A DNA stretch of 45,372 bases from Intoshia linei (Eukaryota; Orthonectida; Rhopaluridae): contig LWCA01000161.1 of assembly GCA_001642005.1 (NCBI GenBank), positions 1 to 45,372 on the forward strand, given 5' to 3'. A model generated the notes under the pieces. That model ran no database searches and was not told where the DNA came from. It saw only the letters and a program-made list of their open reading frames with translations. Shown piece after piece: positions 33,401 to 44,479 of the stretch (position 1 is its first letter; each line of letters starts with the position of its first letter). A program made the position numbers and the translations under genes.

Positions 33401-36400
33401 CTATTATGAATATTCTAAATATCCGGTCCCTTGACATTCATATTGTACAGAAACGACTGTATATATTTTTTTAAATTCTCCAATTCGTTTGATTTTCAAA
33501 AAGAGGGACAATTGAGGTTTTTAACCCGTAAGATGTGAGTTTGGGAGGTTGAAATTTATTTTATTATACGTCCCGGAAAAAACTGTAATTGAAATGTGGA
33601 CTTTATAAAATTCTAAGACTGGTAGTTATTTCAATAAACGATAACACAAACAAATATTGCATAGTATATTATAATATGCTATGATTATATAAGTACATAC
33701 ATACAAACAAAAATCGTATAGCATAATTTATATAGTATAATATATATAGTATTGTATAGCATGTGGACTTAAGATAAGATAAAAATAATTTATAATTTTT
33801 TTACGTATAATCAAAATGTATTACTTTCTTGATAATAATAAAATAGTTTCTAAATAAAAAAAATAATTCAGATTGAATTTTTTGGAGTGGGTTAACTGGA
33901 TATAGCTGTATCAACTGTAATTTTTTTAAAAATTCTAAGACTAGAAAAAAGTATAATTATAATTATAGATTCAAGATTTGTCACATGATTTAACTGATTT
34001 TATAAAAAGTAAACATGTTTTTAGTATCTCCTATCAGTAAAACACTTAAAGTCGGAAGAAGACTACGATGAGATCACAAAATTAGCAAATGATTTCAAAA
34101 ACGGACATGGACGAAAAATCCAATTATATTTGAAACTTAAAGCTTTTGTTTCTATAAATTATGTAAAAAAATAATTGATGATTCGATATAATATTAATGT
34201 AGGTAACCGACTGGTGGGAAGAATATGTATATTTATCAAATCGGGATCCAATTATGATCAACTCTAATTATTATGGAACAGTAAATTTATTATTTTTTAA
34301 AATGACAATAATATAGGCGTCACTAAATCATAATCTAACTAAATATCAGTCAGCTAGAGCGGCAAGTTTAGTAATAAATTTATTTAACTACAGAAGGTCT
34401 ATTGTGAGTGAATCTTTGGAACCGGTATGTTATTTTAATATGCATGTAAAAATGTTGTATTAAAATTAGTTGATAAAATTTGGTGTGCCACTTTGTTCAT
34501 CACAATATGATAGAACGTTTAATACAACCAGAATACCCGGCAAAACTAAAGATAAAATTGTTCATTATAAAGACAGTAGACATTTTGTTGTTATCCATGC
34601 GGGTAGGTATTACAAAATATACGCTTATCATCATTGCAATGGAAATATGTTTTCTGCAGCACAGATTGAATTGATGCTAGATAAAATTTTAAATGATACC
34701 GACTCTGTCAACGACAGTGAGCTTAAATTGGGTTCTCTTACAGCTGGGAATAGAGATGTATGGTATCATGCACGGGAACACATGCTAACTAACGATGTGA
34801 ACAGTTATACGCTTGCTTGTGTCGAAAAGGTTAAATTAATATAAAATATTATACAATATTAATATTTACATTTTTAGGCTGCATTTGTTTTAATTTTGGA
34901 TGACGAACTGTGTCAATTAGATGGGACGGTAAAATAAAAAAAATTTGTTTAATTAAATTAGACTGGAAATGACTATTATACTCGATATGCAAAATTATGT
35001 CTACACGGTAAAGGATACGATAGGTGGTTCGATAAATCAATTTGTTACATTGTGTTTAAAGATACGCAAGTTTTATTCAATTTTATAATGTTTATAATAT
35101 TTTAGATTGGATTCGTGGCAGAACATTCATGGTAAAATGTTTAAATTAAAATTATTAATTATATAGGGCCGATGCACCTATAGCAGCACAAATGCAAGAA
35201 ACCATTATTTTTGAAGATTATTTTAAAGGGTATTGATTTATTGATATTTTAAAAGTTATTAGATATGATACCGATGGACATTGCTTTGGTAAAGCTGAAG
35301 CACCAGAGGTGGGACCTATAAGAATTCATTGGAAAATTGATGAAAAGGTAAATCCGATTTGTTATGTAAACAATTTATTTAGTTGACAAATTATATTACC
35401 CAAAGTTTTAATATTTCACAGAGTTTAATTGATGATACTGACATGTACGTCATACGTCATGATGCTGTGGGCGTCAACACTGTAAAATCATTTAATATTA
35501 GCCCAGACGCTTTTATTCAAATGGCACTGCAATATTCGTATTACAAGGTAAATTAACGTGTAAATAATGTAATGTAATGTAAATTCGAATCTAGCATTTT
35601 GGAGCTTTTTGTAATACTTATGAAGCTAGTATGACGAGGTTATTTGCAGAAGGCCGTACAGAAACATGTCGAAGTTGCACCAAAGAATCTGTAGATTTTG
35701 TAATGGCCATGGTTCATAAACAGCCAGTAATCTTTTATTGTTTTATGTTTAAAATTGTTATTAGTTGAAAGTTTGTTATAATCTTTTTAAAAAAGCAACA
35801 GATAATCACCAAAGGATGTACCAAGATTGTATGACTGGTAAAGGAATTGATCGACACCTCTTTTGTCTTTATGTCATGTCTCGTTATTTGAAAATGGATT
35901 CACCATTTTTAAACGAAGCTCTACTTCAACCCAAACTTCCTTGGAATCTTTCTACCTCACAGGTTTTTTAGTGTATAACTAATAACTAGGGCGATTATTT
36001 TTTAACTAGGGCAAATTTTGATATGTTCATAAGCATCAAATTACAATCACAATGATACTAATTTTACGTGTATTAATTGGTTAATTAAAATTTGATTAAG
36101 TTAATAAAGTTAAATAATATTTTTACGAAAGTTAAATTTTATTTTTAAAAGTTAAATTATATTTTCAAACATTAATTTTGTTTTATACACTTTCGTTTTG
36201 TTTTGTACTTTTATTTTATGCATGATTGTAGTAAATAAACTTATTATTAATTTTTATATCACTCACTAAAAGCAGTTTTTATTTATTCTTAACTTATTTC
36301 TATTCACAATACAGGTAATTTATCAATACTTTTATATGGTTAATGTTTTTTTAAGCATGCCAAAATATGCGAAATCTAAATATGAAAAAGTTTACAATAT

Positions 36401-39400
36401 ACCAAACTTTACCCTAGTGAATTTACTAAGAATGACGACAATTTATTTTGTGTGAAATGTTACTTTTACAAAATTAAGTTTTGTTTAATTACACCGCAAA
36501 TTAGCCAAGCATAAGAGTTGTGTGCATATTGTCAGTATTGGAAGTTCAATTAAAACATCGAATGACTTTGCAACAGAAATGGCGGAAGCATTTCTATCTG
36601 CGGACATACCTCTAAAAAGTTAAATAACGTCAAGTTAAGAACAATATTTAAAAAAAAGGGAATAATTTTGCTATTTGAAAGCAATTGCAGAAATAAAATT
36701 GATGATTTGTATTTGAAGAAAATGGAGAGAATAAAAAATTATTGTATTAATAAATTAATCTATGGATTATGGATGAAATTGATTTAAATAGATATAAGTA
36801 CATTAATACTATGATCGGAACATTAGAAACACCTCAGATTGTAAAAATATTACAAGTAATATGAACGGACAAATGGTCATTTATACTCTTGATGCTACAA
36901 TTAAAAATAATTAAACAAAACAAAACAAATAAATTGTTTTAAAAGATAATATTATAAAATATTTGTTTTTGTACTACAACAAATAATACACTTTTTATAC
37001 ATCTTTATTAAGACTTAAATTAGCGATCGGAAACCTTTTGTATCTAGTGTACCACTTTTTAATTTTTTACAGGTGTATTAGAAATAGTGTATATGACTAA
37101 CGGGGTACTAAATTTAAAAAAGGTTGTGAAACCCTGAATTAGATATTTACGGATATAAGACAACGTTGCTTGTTCTACAACAGAATTAACTAATAATGGC
37201 AATACAATTATGTTTTAAAATTTATATAACGGTGCTACAGATGACAAAACCCCAGAAATATTATTATTAGGGCGAATAAGAGATGTCATCACTGTTCAGA
37301 AAAAAATTTAACGAAAAAAACAACACTACGTGAATTTTTTTTCCAAAAGTTAATAAAGTTCAATAAATTTGATTTGTAAGTTAAATTTTTTTGTTTTTAT
37401 AGGTTTAAAAAAATCGCCCTATGAATAATCAATTATATTAACGTGAAAATGAAACATGCAAAATGTAATTACGACTTGGGATATTCAAGCACATTGTACT
37501 GTGTTTTTAACAGTGTCGTCTGAGTTTTAGAGTTGTACCGCGAGATTATTTTATATTTTTCCGGTAATAACCGATTAATCAGTTAAAATTTTTGAATTTA
37601 AAAATTTATTAATTTAATAAGGCCGCACGCAACTTTCTAAATAAAATTTAATCAAATACAACTGTGAGTGACCAATCACCCCATGGGGTGAATACGGAAA
37701 TTTTAGATGGTTATGGTAAATGATAAATTTTTAGCATATTTTATTCAATTTAGTAAAATTTTATGAAACGTTTACCAACCCTTAAGGAAAAAAATCGCTT
37801 TACCAATATTTTTCTGATAAATTCGGTTTTACAAAAAATTAATATCCTAACTTATATAATATCCTACGCGATTTTTGTTTGTGTAGTCTTAGAATTTTAT
37901 AAAGTCCACATTTCAATTACAGTTTTTTCCGGGACGTATAATAAGATAAATTTCAACCTCCCAAACTCACATCTTACGGGTCAAAAACCCCAATTGTCCC
38001 TTTTTTTGAAAATCAAACGAGTTGGAGAATTTAAAAAAATATATAAGCTGATACGGATTATAAAATCATAAACATCATAAATTTAAATTTAAAAAAATTA
38101 TATGTTCAGGGTCAAAACCACAAATTACTTTTCTTTTTTAATGAAAACAGCCCTAGAATTTCAAAAAATTTATAGGTGTTATAGTTGTATCATGTTAATA
38201 CACACAGAAAATTTCAATTTGAATAAGTGACGACTTTACAGTCAAAAAAGCATTTTAGTATTCATATATTTTTTTTCCGAAATATTTTATTAAAACAAAA
38301 AATTTGAAATAATTCAGTATTCAAAAATTAAAAAAAAAATTATTCGGATAGAGCTTATTCCAGTTGATATAAATACAAAAGTTCAACCCGAGAAATCTTC
38401 GCATTCCCGCTGAAAAATAATGTAAAATATATTATTAACCAATATTTTTAACAAGTAAAAGGTAATATGATATTATGGTTCCACCTGACACAAATTTGGG
38501 GACCACTCCTTTACAGGATTGATAATAGTGAATAGTAGGATTTTTAAATTAGATTTTCAACGTGAATTTATTTTTTAAGTATACTAAAAATGTGCCCTCG
38601 GCAGAGCTAGGTCCTGTTTGTACGTTGTACATAACAGTCAATCTAATATAATATAAAATTCGATTAAAATAAATCGATAAACAAAGTTTATTAAACATTG
38701 AAAATTTTTTAAAAAAAATATGCGGACTGTAGGTTGCCCAATGGGCAATGCCCATCGTTGATATAAATAATGACAAATATAGAAAATAATGACTGTAAAT
38801 ATAAGCATATAAATTTAGACCCCAATAATGGTGAAACGAAAATTTGTTGATAGAAGAGAATTTAGCGTATCACCTGGTGGTGGTTTTGGACCGGTAATTT
38901 TAAAAAATATTTTATAATAAACGAACATTAGTTTAGTGTTTCCCAAATATCAAATCTCTAATCGTGGCCCACGTTTTACGAGAACTTACGAAACTTAAAA
39001 AATCCCCTTTTTTTTGAATCAAACCGTAAAAAATATTTTTTACAAAAGAATTAAAATCAAAAAAGTTGGGAACCACTGAATTTGATAATTTGAATGCAAT
39101 TAAATAGGTATCACATGGTGGATACGGAGTGTCATATATAAACTCAAATAATTATACTCTTTTTTTCCATGTATCTTCCAGAATTAGTTGCACCGAAACA
39201 GTAATTTTACTTACTATACGTTTACTTATAAAGTCGACGCTCTCAAAAGTCAAGATTTTCCAAAAATTTATCACTTTTAGAGCGTCAACTCTACGTATCA
39301 CTATTGTAAATGTGCTAATCAGATTAATATTTTAAAAAATTTACTAAATGTGTACATTGTCCAGTGTACATGCAGTGCCGGACCTTTTCCACGCAAGACC

Positions 39401-40122
39401 TTCTTCGGAGGCCTCGATGAAAGTTTGGTAAAATGTGGCCTCATTTTTCCAAATTTATTATTAAAAAAGTGTAAAAAACACTTTGTTGTGTATTAAATTT
39501 AAAATTTCCAGTCAAGAACATTGTCTATGTGGCTAGGGCTATTTGAACGAACGTATCATTTGTAAAAAAAATGCGGGTCTATATTTTATTTTCGGATGGC
39601 TTAGAGCTTAGTAGATTCGGCTCTGGTACATGTAATCGGAATTAGACATTTTAGTAAACATTATATGAAATGCAGTATTCTCTATGGTTTATTAATTTTG
39701 AGAGTCGTATAATTTTGGATAATATATAAAAAACCCAATTTTTAATATAGTTTTTTGAAAGTAATGTTTTAATTAAATTCTTTCTCTCTAAATTGAGACA
39801 TTCAGGGTCAAAAACCTTAATTACCTTTTTTTAGATTAAAAAACGTGTAGAATTTTAATCTACAAGAATTTATAGTTTACATTAAAATAATGAAAATTAA
39901 ATTTAATTATACAAATTATATAAAATTTAAAGGAGTAGGACCCCTGATTTAGAGGATTGGCAAATTGTGGAGAGAATACCAGTATTATTATTAAAATTAA
40001 TATTATTTTTTATATTGATTGTATGAAAACATAATTTTTAGAATTCAAAAGAATTTGCTCATTTAATTGTTGAGTCGTTGAATGAAATTAAAAATATGTG
40101 TAATGAAATTAAACAAAATTAA
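27490..40122 (+). CDS. CPT1: Carnitine O-palmitoyltransferase 1, complete, 18 exons
   Basis: Outer mitochondrial membrane enzyme that makes acylcarnitine from long-chain acyl-CoA, the committed step of fatty-acid import. Exons: 27490-27630, 27679-27815, 31752-32049, 34025-34162, 34203-34280, 34317-34424, 34470-34829, 34878-34928, 34962-35069, 35106-35131, 35167-35229, 35263-35347, 35422-35547, 35595-35726, 35765-35962, 38819-38893, 39108-39200, 40042-40122. They total 2298 nt (765 residues), near the usual 770, and all phases close. The N-terminus [12 protein letters not shown] keeps the Glu3/His5 linked to malonyl-CoA sensitivity. Two membrane segments follow (about 55-75 and 100-125). The catalytic His is in AEHSW/ADAPI (residue about 480), split by an intron. 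Other hallmarks are [32 protein letters not shown]-like [24 protein letters not shown] and GGGFGP..GYGVSYI. AATAAA lies 89 nt past the stop (40211). Thirteen introns are 33-74 nt or similar; the others hold transposons. Confidence 0.97.
28725..29525. repeat. Higher-order tandem repeat in CPT1 intron 2
   Basis: About twenty half-units of 38-44 bp, alternating between an AAGCCCTCCCTTTTAAGG type and a GAAAATTCCCCTTCAAGG type, each followed by TTTGGTTAAAAAA. Paired units give an 80-bp step. The string AAGGCTTGGTTAAAAAAATC occurs at 28771 and 29196, and the CACTTTATGGTTTGGTTAAA stretch near 28840 recurs near 29266. That shows a larger period of 425-426 bp covering about ten half-units. No frame is present. 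Confidence 0.85.
29774..31217. mobile_element. hAT-type element, about 1.44 kb, decayed, in CPT1 intron 2
   Basis: The left end CAGGCATTCTCAGCCTTTTT and the inverse of the right end TAGCGTTTCTCAACCTTTTT are inverted repeats of about 24 bp. Flanking octamers GTGTAGAT (29766-29773) and AATTAGAT (31218-31225) share their last five bases, suggesting an old 8-bp duplication. No transposase frame is recognisable inside; the interior is AT-rich and includes a small tandem array at 30196-30306. Confidence 0.6.
30196..30306. repeat. Three to four tandem units of about 31 bp
   Basis: Units of the form TTTTTCTCTAAAGGGTTGGT followed by AAAAGTGGA repeat with small changes (starts near 30198, 30229, 30260 and 30294). 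This is the same unit type as at 15180-15345. Confidence 0.55.
32380..33660 (-). repeat. R1 repeat copy split by a Tigger element (CPT1 intron 3)
   Basis: The parts 32380-32610 and 33462-33660 together are the inverse of 37870-38280. Shared phrases include GGTAATTTGGGTTTTTGGCC near 32531, AATCCGTATCAGC near 32598, TCTCCAATTCGTTTGATTTT near 33477 and TTTTATTATACGTCCCGGAA near 33561. The interruption is the Tigger element 32613-33459. Confidence 0.85.
32613..33459 (+). mobile_element. Pogo/Tigger-type transposon remnant, 847 bp, TA duplication
   Basis: Ends CAGTGGTTTCTGTTCAATAT (left) and, inverted, CAGTCGTTTCTGTACAATAT (right), flanked by TA at 32611-32612 and 33460-33461. Inside is a broken plus-strand transposase. 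It has an N-terminal HTH-like part (about 32780-32960, [19 protein letters not shown]), a CENP-B-like middle with [19 protein letters not shown] and the first catalytic Asp block [14 protein letters not shown] (about 33247-33290). The rest of the DDE domain is deleted. Several stops and frameshifts show it is dead. Confidence 0.88.
36357..36870 (+). pseudogene. hAT-family transposase fragment (CGGBP1-like N-terminal part)
   Basis: Starts [18 protein letters not shown]. After frame changes it reads [17 protein letters not shown] (a BED/CGG-binding-type zinc-finger region), then [20 protein letters not shown] and [16 protein letters not shown]. It ends with [20 protein letters not shown], the usual start of the hAT catalytic domain. 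At least three frameshifts or stops interrupt it. The order of motifs is that of hAT-derived proteins. The C-terminal dimerisation region is not found. Confidence 0.7.
37021..37136. mobile_element. Nested hAT-like MITE, 116 bp
   Basis: The left end TAGCGATCGGAAACCTTTT and, read inward from the right, CAGGGTTTCACAACCTTTTT are inverted repeats. Flanking octamers ACTTAAAT and AATTAGAT agree at 6 of 8. It lies inside the hAT element 35986-37423. Confidence 0.65.
37870..38645 (+). repeat. Longest uninterrupted R1 repeat copy (CPT1 intron 15)
   Basis: Contains all R1 landmarks in order: the CCGGGACGTATAATAAGATA block, GGGTCAAAAACCCCAATT, AGCTGATACGGATT, a second TTCAGGGTCAAAACCACAAA, TTAATACACACAGAAAATTT, TTGATATAAATACAAAAGTT, TTCGCATTCCCGC, GGTTCCACCTGACACAAATT, AGGATTGATAATAGTGAATA, and the end block GGCAGAGCTAG..TTTGTACGT..AACAGTCAATCTA. 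A 102-codon plus frame (37763-38071) is only repeat sequence. It has no recognised terminal inverted repeat or transposase. Confidence 0.75.
38934..39078. mobile_element. hAT-like MITE, 145 bp, filling CPT1 intron 16
   Basis: Starts TAGTGTTTCCCAAATATC and, inverted from the right, CAGTGGTTCCCAACTTTTTT. Flanking octamers CATTAGTT and AATTTGAT agree at 5 of 8. Intron 16 is 214 nt; subtracting element and duplication leaves about 61 nt, near the local norm. Confidence 0.7.
39201..40041. repeat. CPT1 intron 17 with an R1 core fragment
   Basis: The 841-nt intron carries TTCAGGGTCAAAAACCTTAA near 39800, the R1 core phrase, followed by ATTACCTTTTTTTAG. The rest, including a slightly GC-richer part at 39360-39420, is not assigned. 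Confidence 0.5.
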
Positions 40123-40692
40123 TTTTAAACGTCTTTAAAGTTGTGATAAATAACTGATATCTGGTATATATTATACAAATATCCTGGTTTTATGGTAAAT
40201 GAGACATTATAATAAATATGATTGACAACTCATGTCCACGGTTTATCTTCGAAATTCTGAACTTAAAATCTGATACTTGTATTTGGCTTACTTTTGAAGT
40301 CTGATATTAAAATGCATTTCATGCCCCTACGCTTAATAATAGATTTCTGATATCCCTTTGAATCCACACAGAATCCAACATTTTCTGGAGATTATGATCA
40401 CATTCAATAATTATAATTATTGAATCATAAATTTCAACCTAGAAAACTCAACTTAAACTCAATATTTTCAAAAATGAAAAAATCTAAGTCATAGGATCCA
40501 AAAAAAATCACAACTAATAGTTACATACACAATTTGTAAAAGGTATGCCAGCAGAGAGAAATGCTAATTTAGGTTTTTGAAATCTATTGGTACATAAAAT
40601 TGCCAATCTCTTGTGTATTCTGACTTAAATTTTTATTTTTCTTTGGACATTTTCTGTGACTACTCACATAATACAATTTTCATGGTTTGCAT

Positions 40693-40981
40693 CAGGGGTC
40701 CACAATAATTTGATGGTCCTTTGAGTAAATATGTAAATTATTTATTGTTAAATTTTTCAACTTTTAAAGACTGTTTTAAATATTTTTTACTATAATTGGC
40801 TCATTATACATTTTAATACTGCATTTTCAGATTGTTCTGGATTTTATTTTTTGAATATACTAGAACCGTTTGTGTTCAGTTAAAACTGAAATATATCATG
40901 TGTACATTTTCAAAAACGGGCTCGGAGAATTTATTGATATAAAAAAGTGACCCACGACATGCAAAAGGTTGCCGACCCCTG
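40693..40981. mobile_element. hAT-like MITE, 289 bp
   Basis: The left end CAGGGGTCCACAATAATTTG and the inverse of the right end CAGGGGTCGGCAACCTTTTG share the classic hAT start. Flanking octamers GTTTGCAT and ATTTACGG agree at four positions and differ elsewhere mostly by transitions, so the duplication is old. It lies about 0.6 kb past the CPT1 stop. Confidence 0.65.
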
Positions 40982-42160
40982 ATTTACGGTAATATCAAAT
41001 TACCACATTACCTAAAATTAATTTTAATTTTTTTAAATGATTCATTCTTTCTGTATCATTCCCAGATTCTTAATTTTTGGACTTTGAGATATTAATTATT
41101 TTTTAATTGACGTAATATTCGTATGACGATATTCGTTGTAATTTTCTAATTAATTTGTGAAATTTTGACTTATATTTGTTATATTTATGAAACAGAAAAA
41201 TTATCCTTCAGTCAAAAAAACAATTCAATTTGCAATTTTACATTGGAAATTATTTCATTAGCATCAATGTAAAATAAAAAATATTAACAATAAAAAATGG
41301 TAATAAAAAAATTTTTTTTATTTTTTGGTACTAGAAATAAAAGAAAGATTTTTTGGTTCAATATATTACAATTAATCTACATATATAAAATTAACTTCAA
41401 AATCTACGTATTCCTGGTCAAAATGACTTTTAATGTTACCATTGAGAACTTATCAAAAAATATTTTTTAAATGTTAAATTCAAATCAAATCAAAAATGTA
41501 TAATGATGCTATCTATTTCAAAAAAATGAGTAAAACCATTATCGGTTTGTTTGAAATATGGTGACAAAAATTGTAAGAAACAAATACAACCAACTTATAA
41601 GACCAAAACCAATTGAAAATGAAAACAAAGTACCGCAATTTCATAAATAACATTGATATTTCCATGCTCAGTATAGAATACTGATTTAATTAACATAATA
41701 ACGTATTATTATTAATAAGAATTGTTTATATAATTATAATTGTACTATGAACATAATGTATTTTGTTTATTTATTTATTATGATGACGTCACACACCTTA
41801 TTGATAATCATGTAAATTCAATATTTCATCAAAAATTATCAACAAATATAAATTGTATCAATCAATTCACAAAAGTACGTCAACAAATTTTAGTAATTCT
41901 GTAGCTTAAAAAATCAAACAAGTGACATATTTTGTAGTAAATTAATATGTGTAACTAAATTATACTAACAATGAAATCATTTACTGTTACTGGGTTAAAC
42001 TCCAAACAATTCAAGAAAATTAGATAAAACTTATAAATATCAGACTGATACAATTAACTGATCAATGTAAATTAAAAAATTAAAAAATTTACGCCTATAC
42101 CAACAAAATAATTGTAGTTACTAGTTAACAATATTATATCACTCATTCATGTTTTGAAAG
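40982..42160. repeat. Intergenic with a diverged R1 copy (about 41180-41480)
   Basis: CAGTCAAAAAAACAATTCAA near 41209 and CTACGTATTCCTGGTCAAAA near 41404 match the R1 order seen at 8812-8950. The remainder up to the exportin gene has no recognised feature; a CRE-like TGATGACGTCA lies at about 41781-41791. Confidence 0.45.
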
Positions 42161-42190
42161 GTGTTTTACAATGAAATTTATGAACGCATA

Positions 42191-44099
42191 ATGAATTCTA
42201 TGATAAAAGTGATAATGAATAAAAATATGGAATATTTTGAAACACTGAAAACTAGCGTTGATGGTTTGTCTCTCTGCTGTGAATATCTAAATAAATATGA
42301 AAATTGTGAAGATTTATTCAATCATTTGACAGTATTGGAATATTATGCTAAACAACATTTGCCTCTACCTCAATTTAACCACCTAAAATGTAGTTTCTTA
42401 GAATTTGTGGTTAGAGACTATGGAAAGATCCAAAAATATGTTAAAAATAAAGTGTCGAAAATTTGTTCGGATATATTTTTTGTCAGACTTCATCCATGGC
42501 CAACATTTTTTGTGGATATTATGAAACTTTGTGCCAACGATGAAGAGTTGATAAATTTTTACCTCAATACCTTACTATATATTAGCGATGAAATTTCTAA
42601 TCCATTATACAATCACGCTTATGTATTTACATGGAATATTAAAAATATTAAAGATAAAATTCGGAACGATTCGGCGGACGATATAATTTCAAGTTTATTT
42701 TTTATAATAAAAAAGTACTATAAAGAAGCTAAAAATAATAACGTTATTGAATCATTTAAACTAATCGGTTCTTTTTCTCAATGGATAAGTTTAATAACTA
42801 TTATGACGGATGAATTTATGGAGATTGTTACAGCTTGCTTAATTGAAAATGTCGATAATTCTATAATTGAATCTTGCATAGATTGTTGGATTGATATTTT
42901 GACTAAAAAAATTTGTCTCAACGAAAAATGTCAAGTATATAAGTATATGGGTGATGTAATGAATAAAAGAATGGAGGTTTTTGGTCAAATTTACAAGAGC
43001 AGTAATATTTGCGACATTGAGCCTTTTAGTAAATTATTTAATAAGGCTATTGAAGTAGCTACCAACTGCATCTTGACAGAAAAAAAAAATTCAGAATCAA
43101 ATGGTGAAATATTGGTTTACTTGGAATCTTACGTGTCTCAAACCATTCAATTATTTAACATATCTGATTATTCTCATTTGGCTACTAGTGGTATTTTAAA
43201 ATATGTACAGTTTTTAAAAAAATTTAAATATCCCAAAGAATTGGAACCCAAAATTATTCAAATTTTTGAAAATTGCTTGTGTTTACTTACTGCAAAATCA
43301 TATAAAGATCTTGATGAGGAAGAAATCTGTGAAAGAAAAAATCATTGTTTAATTATTGTTAATTGTGCTTCTCTTATACCTTGTTACATTTTGAAAAAGT
43401 TAACCGTCGAATCAGACATATTTCTTACTAATGACAAATCTTATGAAACCTTTCTTTATTTACTCAATAATATACAAGACATGTATTCAAAATTTTTTAA
43501 AAAACACCCAAAAGAGGGCGAAAGTCAGTTTATCATTCTTTTGAATAATTTTGATAGTATTAAAACCTCTTTTCTTTCTATAAAATATTTTCAAGTTATC
43601 AACAAATATGACATTTTCGTTAATCCTGATAATGTTATTATTGTTTTAAAATATTATCTTTCTGAATTTGGAATATTTTCATCGGACTTTCAAAATTCTA
43701 TTACTTTGATGGAATTGTTTTCCAAATTTATGAAAAACAATATCATTCATATTAAGGAAGAATGTATTAATGACATCCTTAGCGCTTTAATGAGTATTTT
43801 AACTATTCCTGGAGACATTAGTGACAGTGATTATGGCAAAAAATTATCCAATGTCTATTCATGTTCTTCCTATCTAATTTTGAAATCTCAAATGGAAATT
43901 CAGGTATTTTTTTTATTCATTTTTGCTAATTTATATATAACTTTTATTTTTTATTTAGAATAAAAAAGCCTACTTTTCTGGCCTTATTCAAACCCTAGAA
44001 AATTTGTATGCTGAAATTACAACAAAGTTAAACGAATCTAACGAAATTACGTTTGATTTAGTTAAACAGTTTAACAACGTTTCAAGTTGGTTATGGTAA
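42191..44099 (+). CDS. XPOT: Exportin-T (tRNA exportin), N-terminal two thirds
   Basis: Nuclear export receptor for mature tRNAs, a HEAT-repeat karyopherin working with RanGTP. Exon 1 runs to 43903. A 55-nt intron follows, then exon 2 from 43959, giving about 617 residues. It aligns by eye along human exportin-T: EYFETLKTSVDGLSLC near the start, then VLEYYAKQHLPL, the VKNKVSKICSDIFFV and WPTFFVDIMKLC helices, NTLLYISDEISN and LIGSFSQWISLITIMTDEFM. The first in-frame ATG is at 42191. The frame extends to a GTG at 42161 with a stop just upstream, so an extra 5' exon is possible. The family is usually about 950-1000 residues, so roughly 300 are missing. Exon 2 reads to TAA (44097-44099) but contains a donor at 44096. 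A 16-nt exon 44183-44198 would fit in phase. Transposon debris begins soon after. Confidence 0.85.
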
Positions 44100-44479
44100 T
44101 ATATTGTATTTATATACTCCCTCGCAATAATTCGAAACTAATAATTATTGATAAGTGTCTGAATTTTGTATGTATTTATCAGCGAAGCAAGATCTATCGT
44201 AGGTTAAAAAATAAAACATGGGCCGAATTAATGCGTAGAAATTTACCTTTTTCATTTATATGTATATATAAAAGTCTCAACAATTTTGCAAAACAATAAA
44301 TATAATTATTTATTGATATATTAAATATATTCTATTCTATTCATCTATCAAACTTTTATTATTCATCATAACCTGTACATTTTTAAATTAATTGATTTAT
44401 GTAGCCTTATAATCATGTCTTTTTTCTTTAAAATTATTTCCTGGACAATATGATATATTTTCTGCTATACATGCATTTT

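Larger units (their letters stand above)
35986..37423 (+). mobile_element. hAT-type transposon, about 1.44 kb, in CPT1 intron 15
   Basis: Begins CTAGGGCGATTATTTTTTAA and, read inward from the right, CATAGGGCGATTTTTTTAAA. Flanking octamers ACTAATAA and AATAATCA agree at 6 of 8. It starts 23 nt after the end of CPT1 exon 15 and contains a decayed plus-strand transposase (36357-36870) and a nested MITE (37021-37136). Confidence 0.75.

Noticed and set aside
37763-38071. A 102-codon plus frame in CPT1 intron 15
   Set aside because: It spans R1 repeat sequence; the homologous copy at 32380-33660 does not keep the frame.
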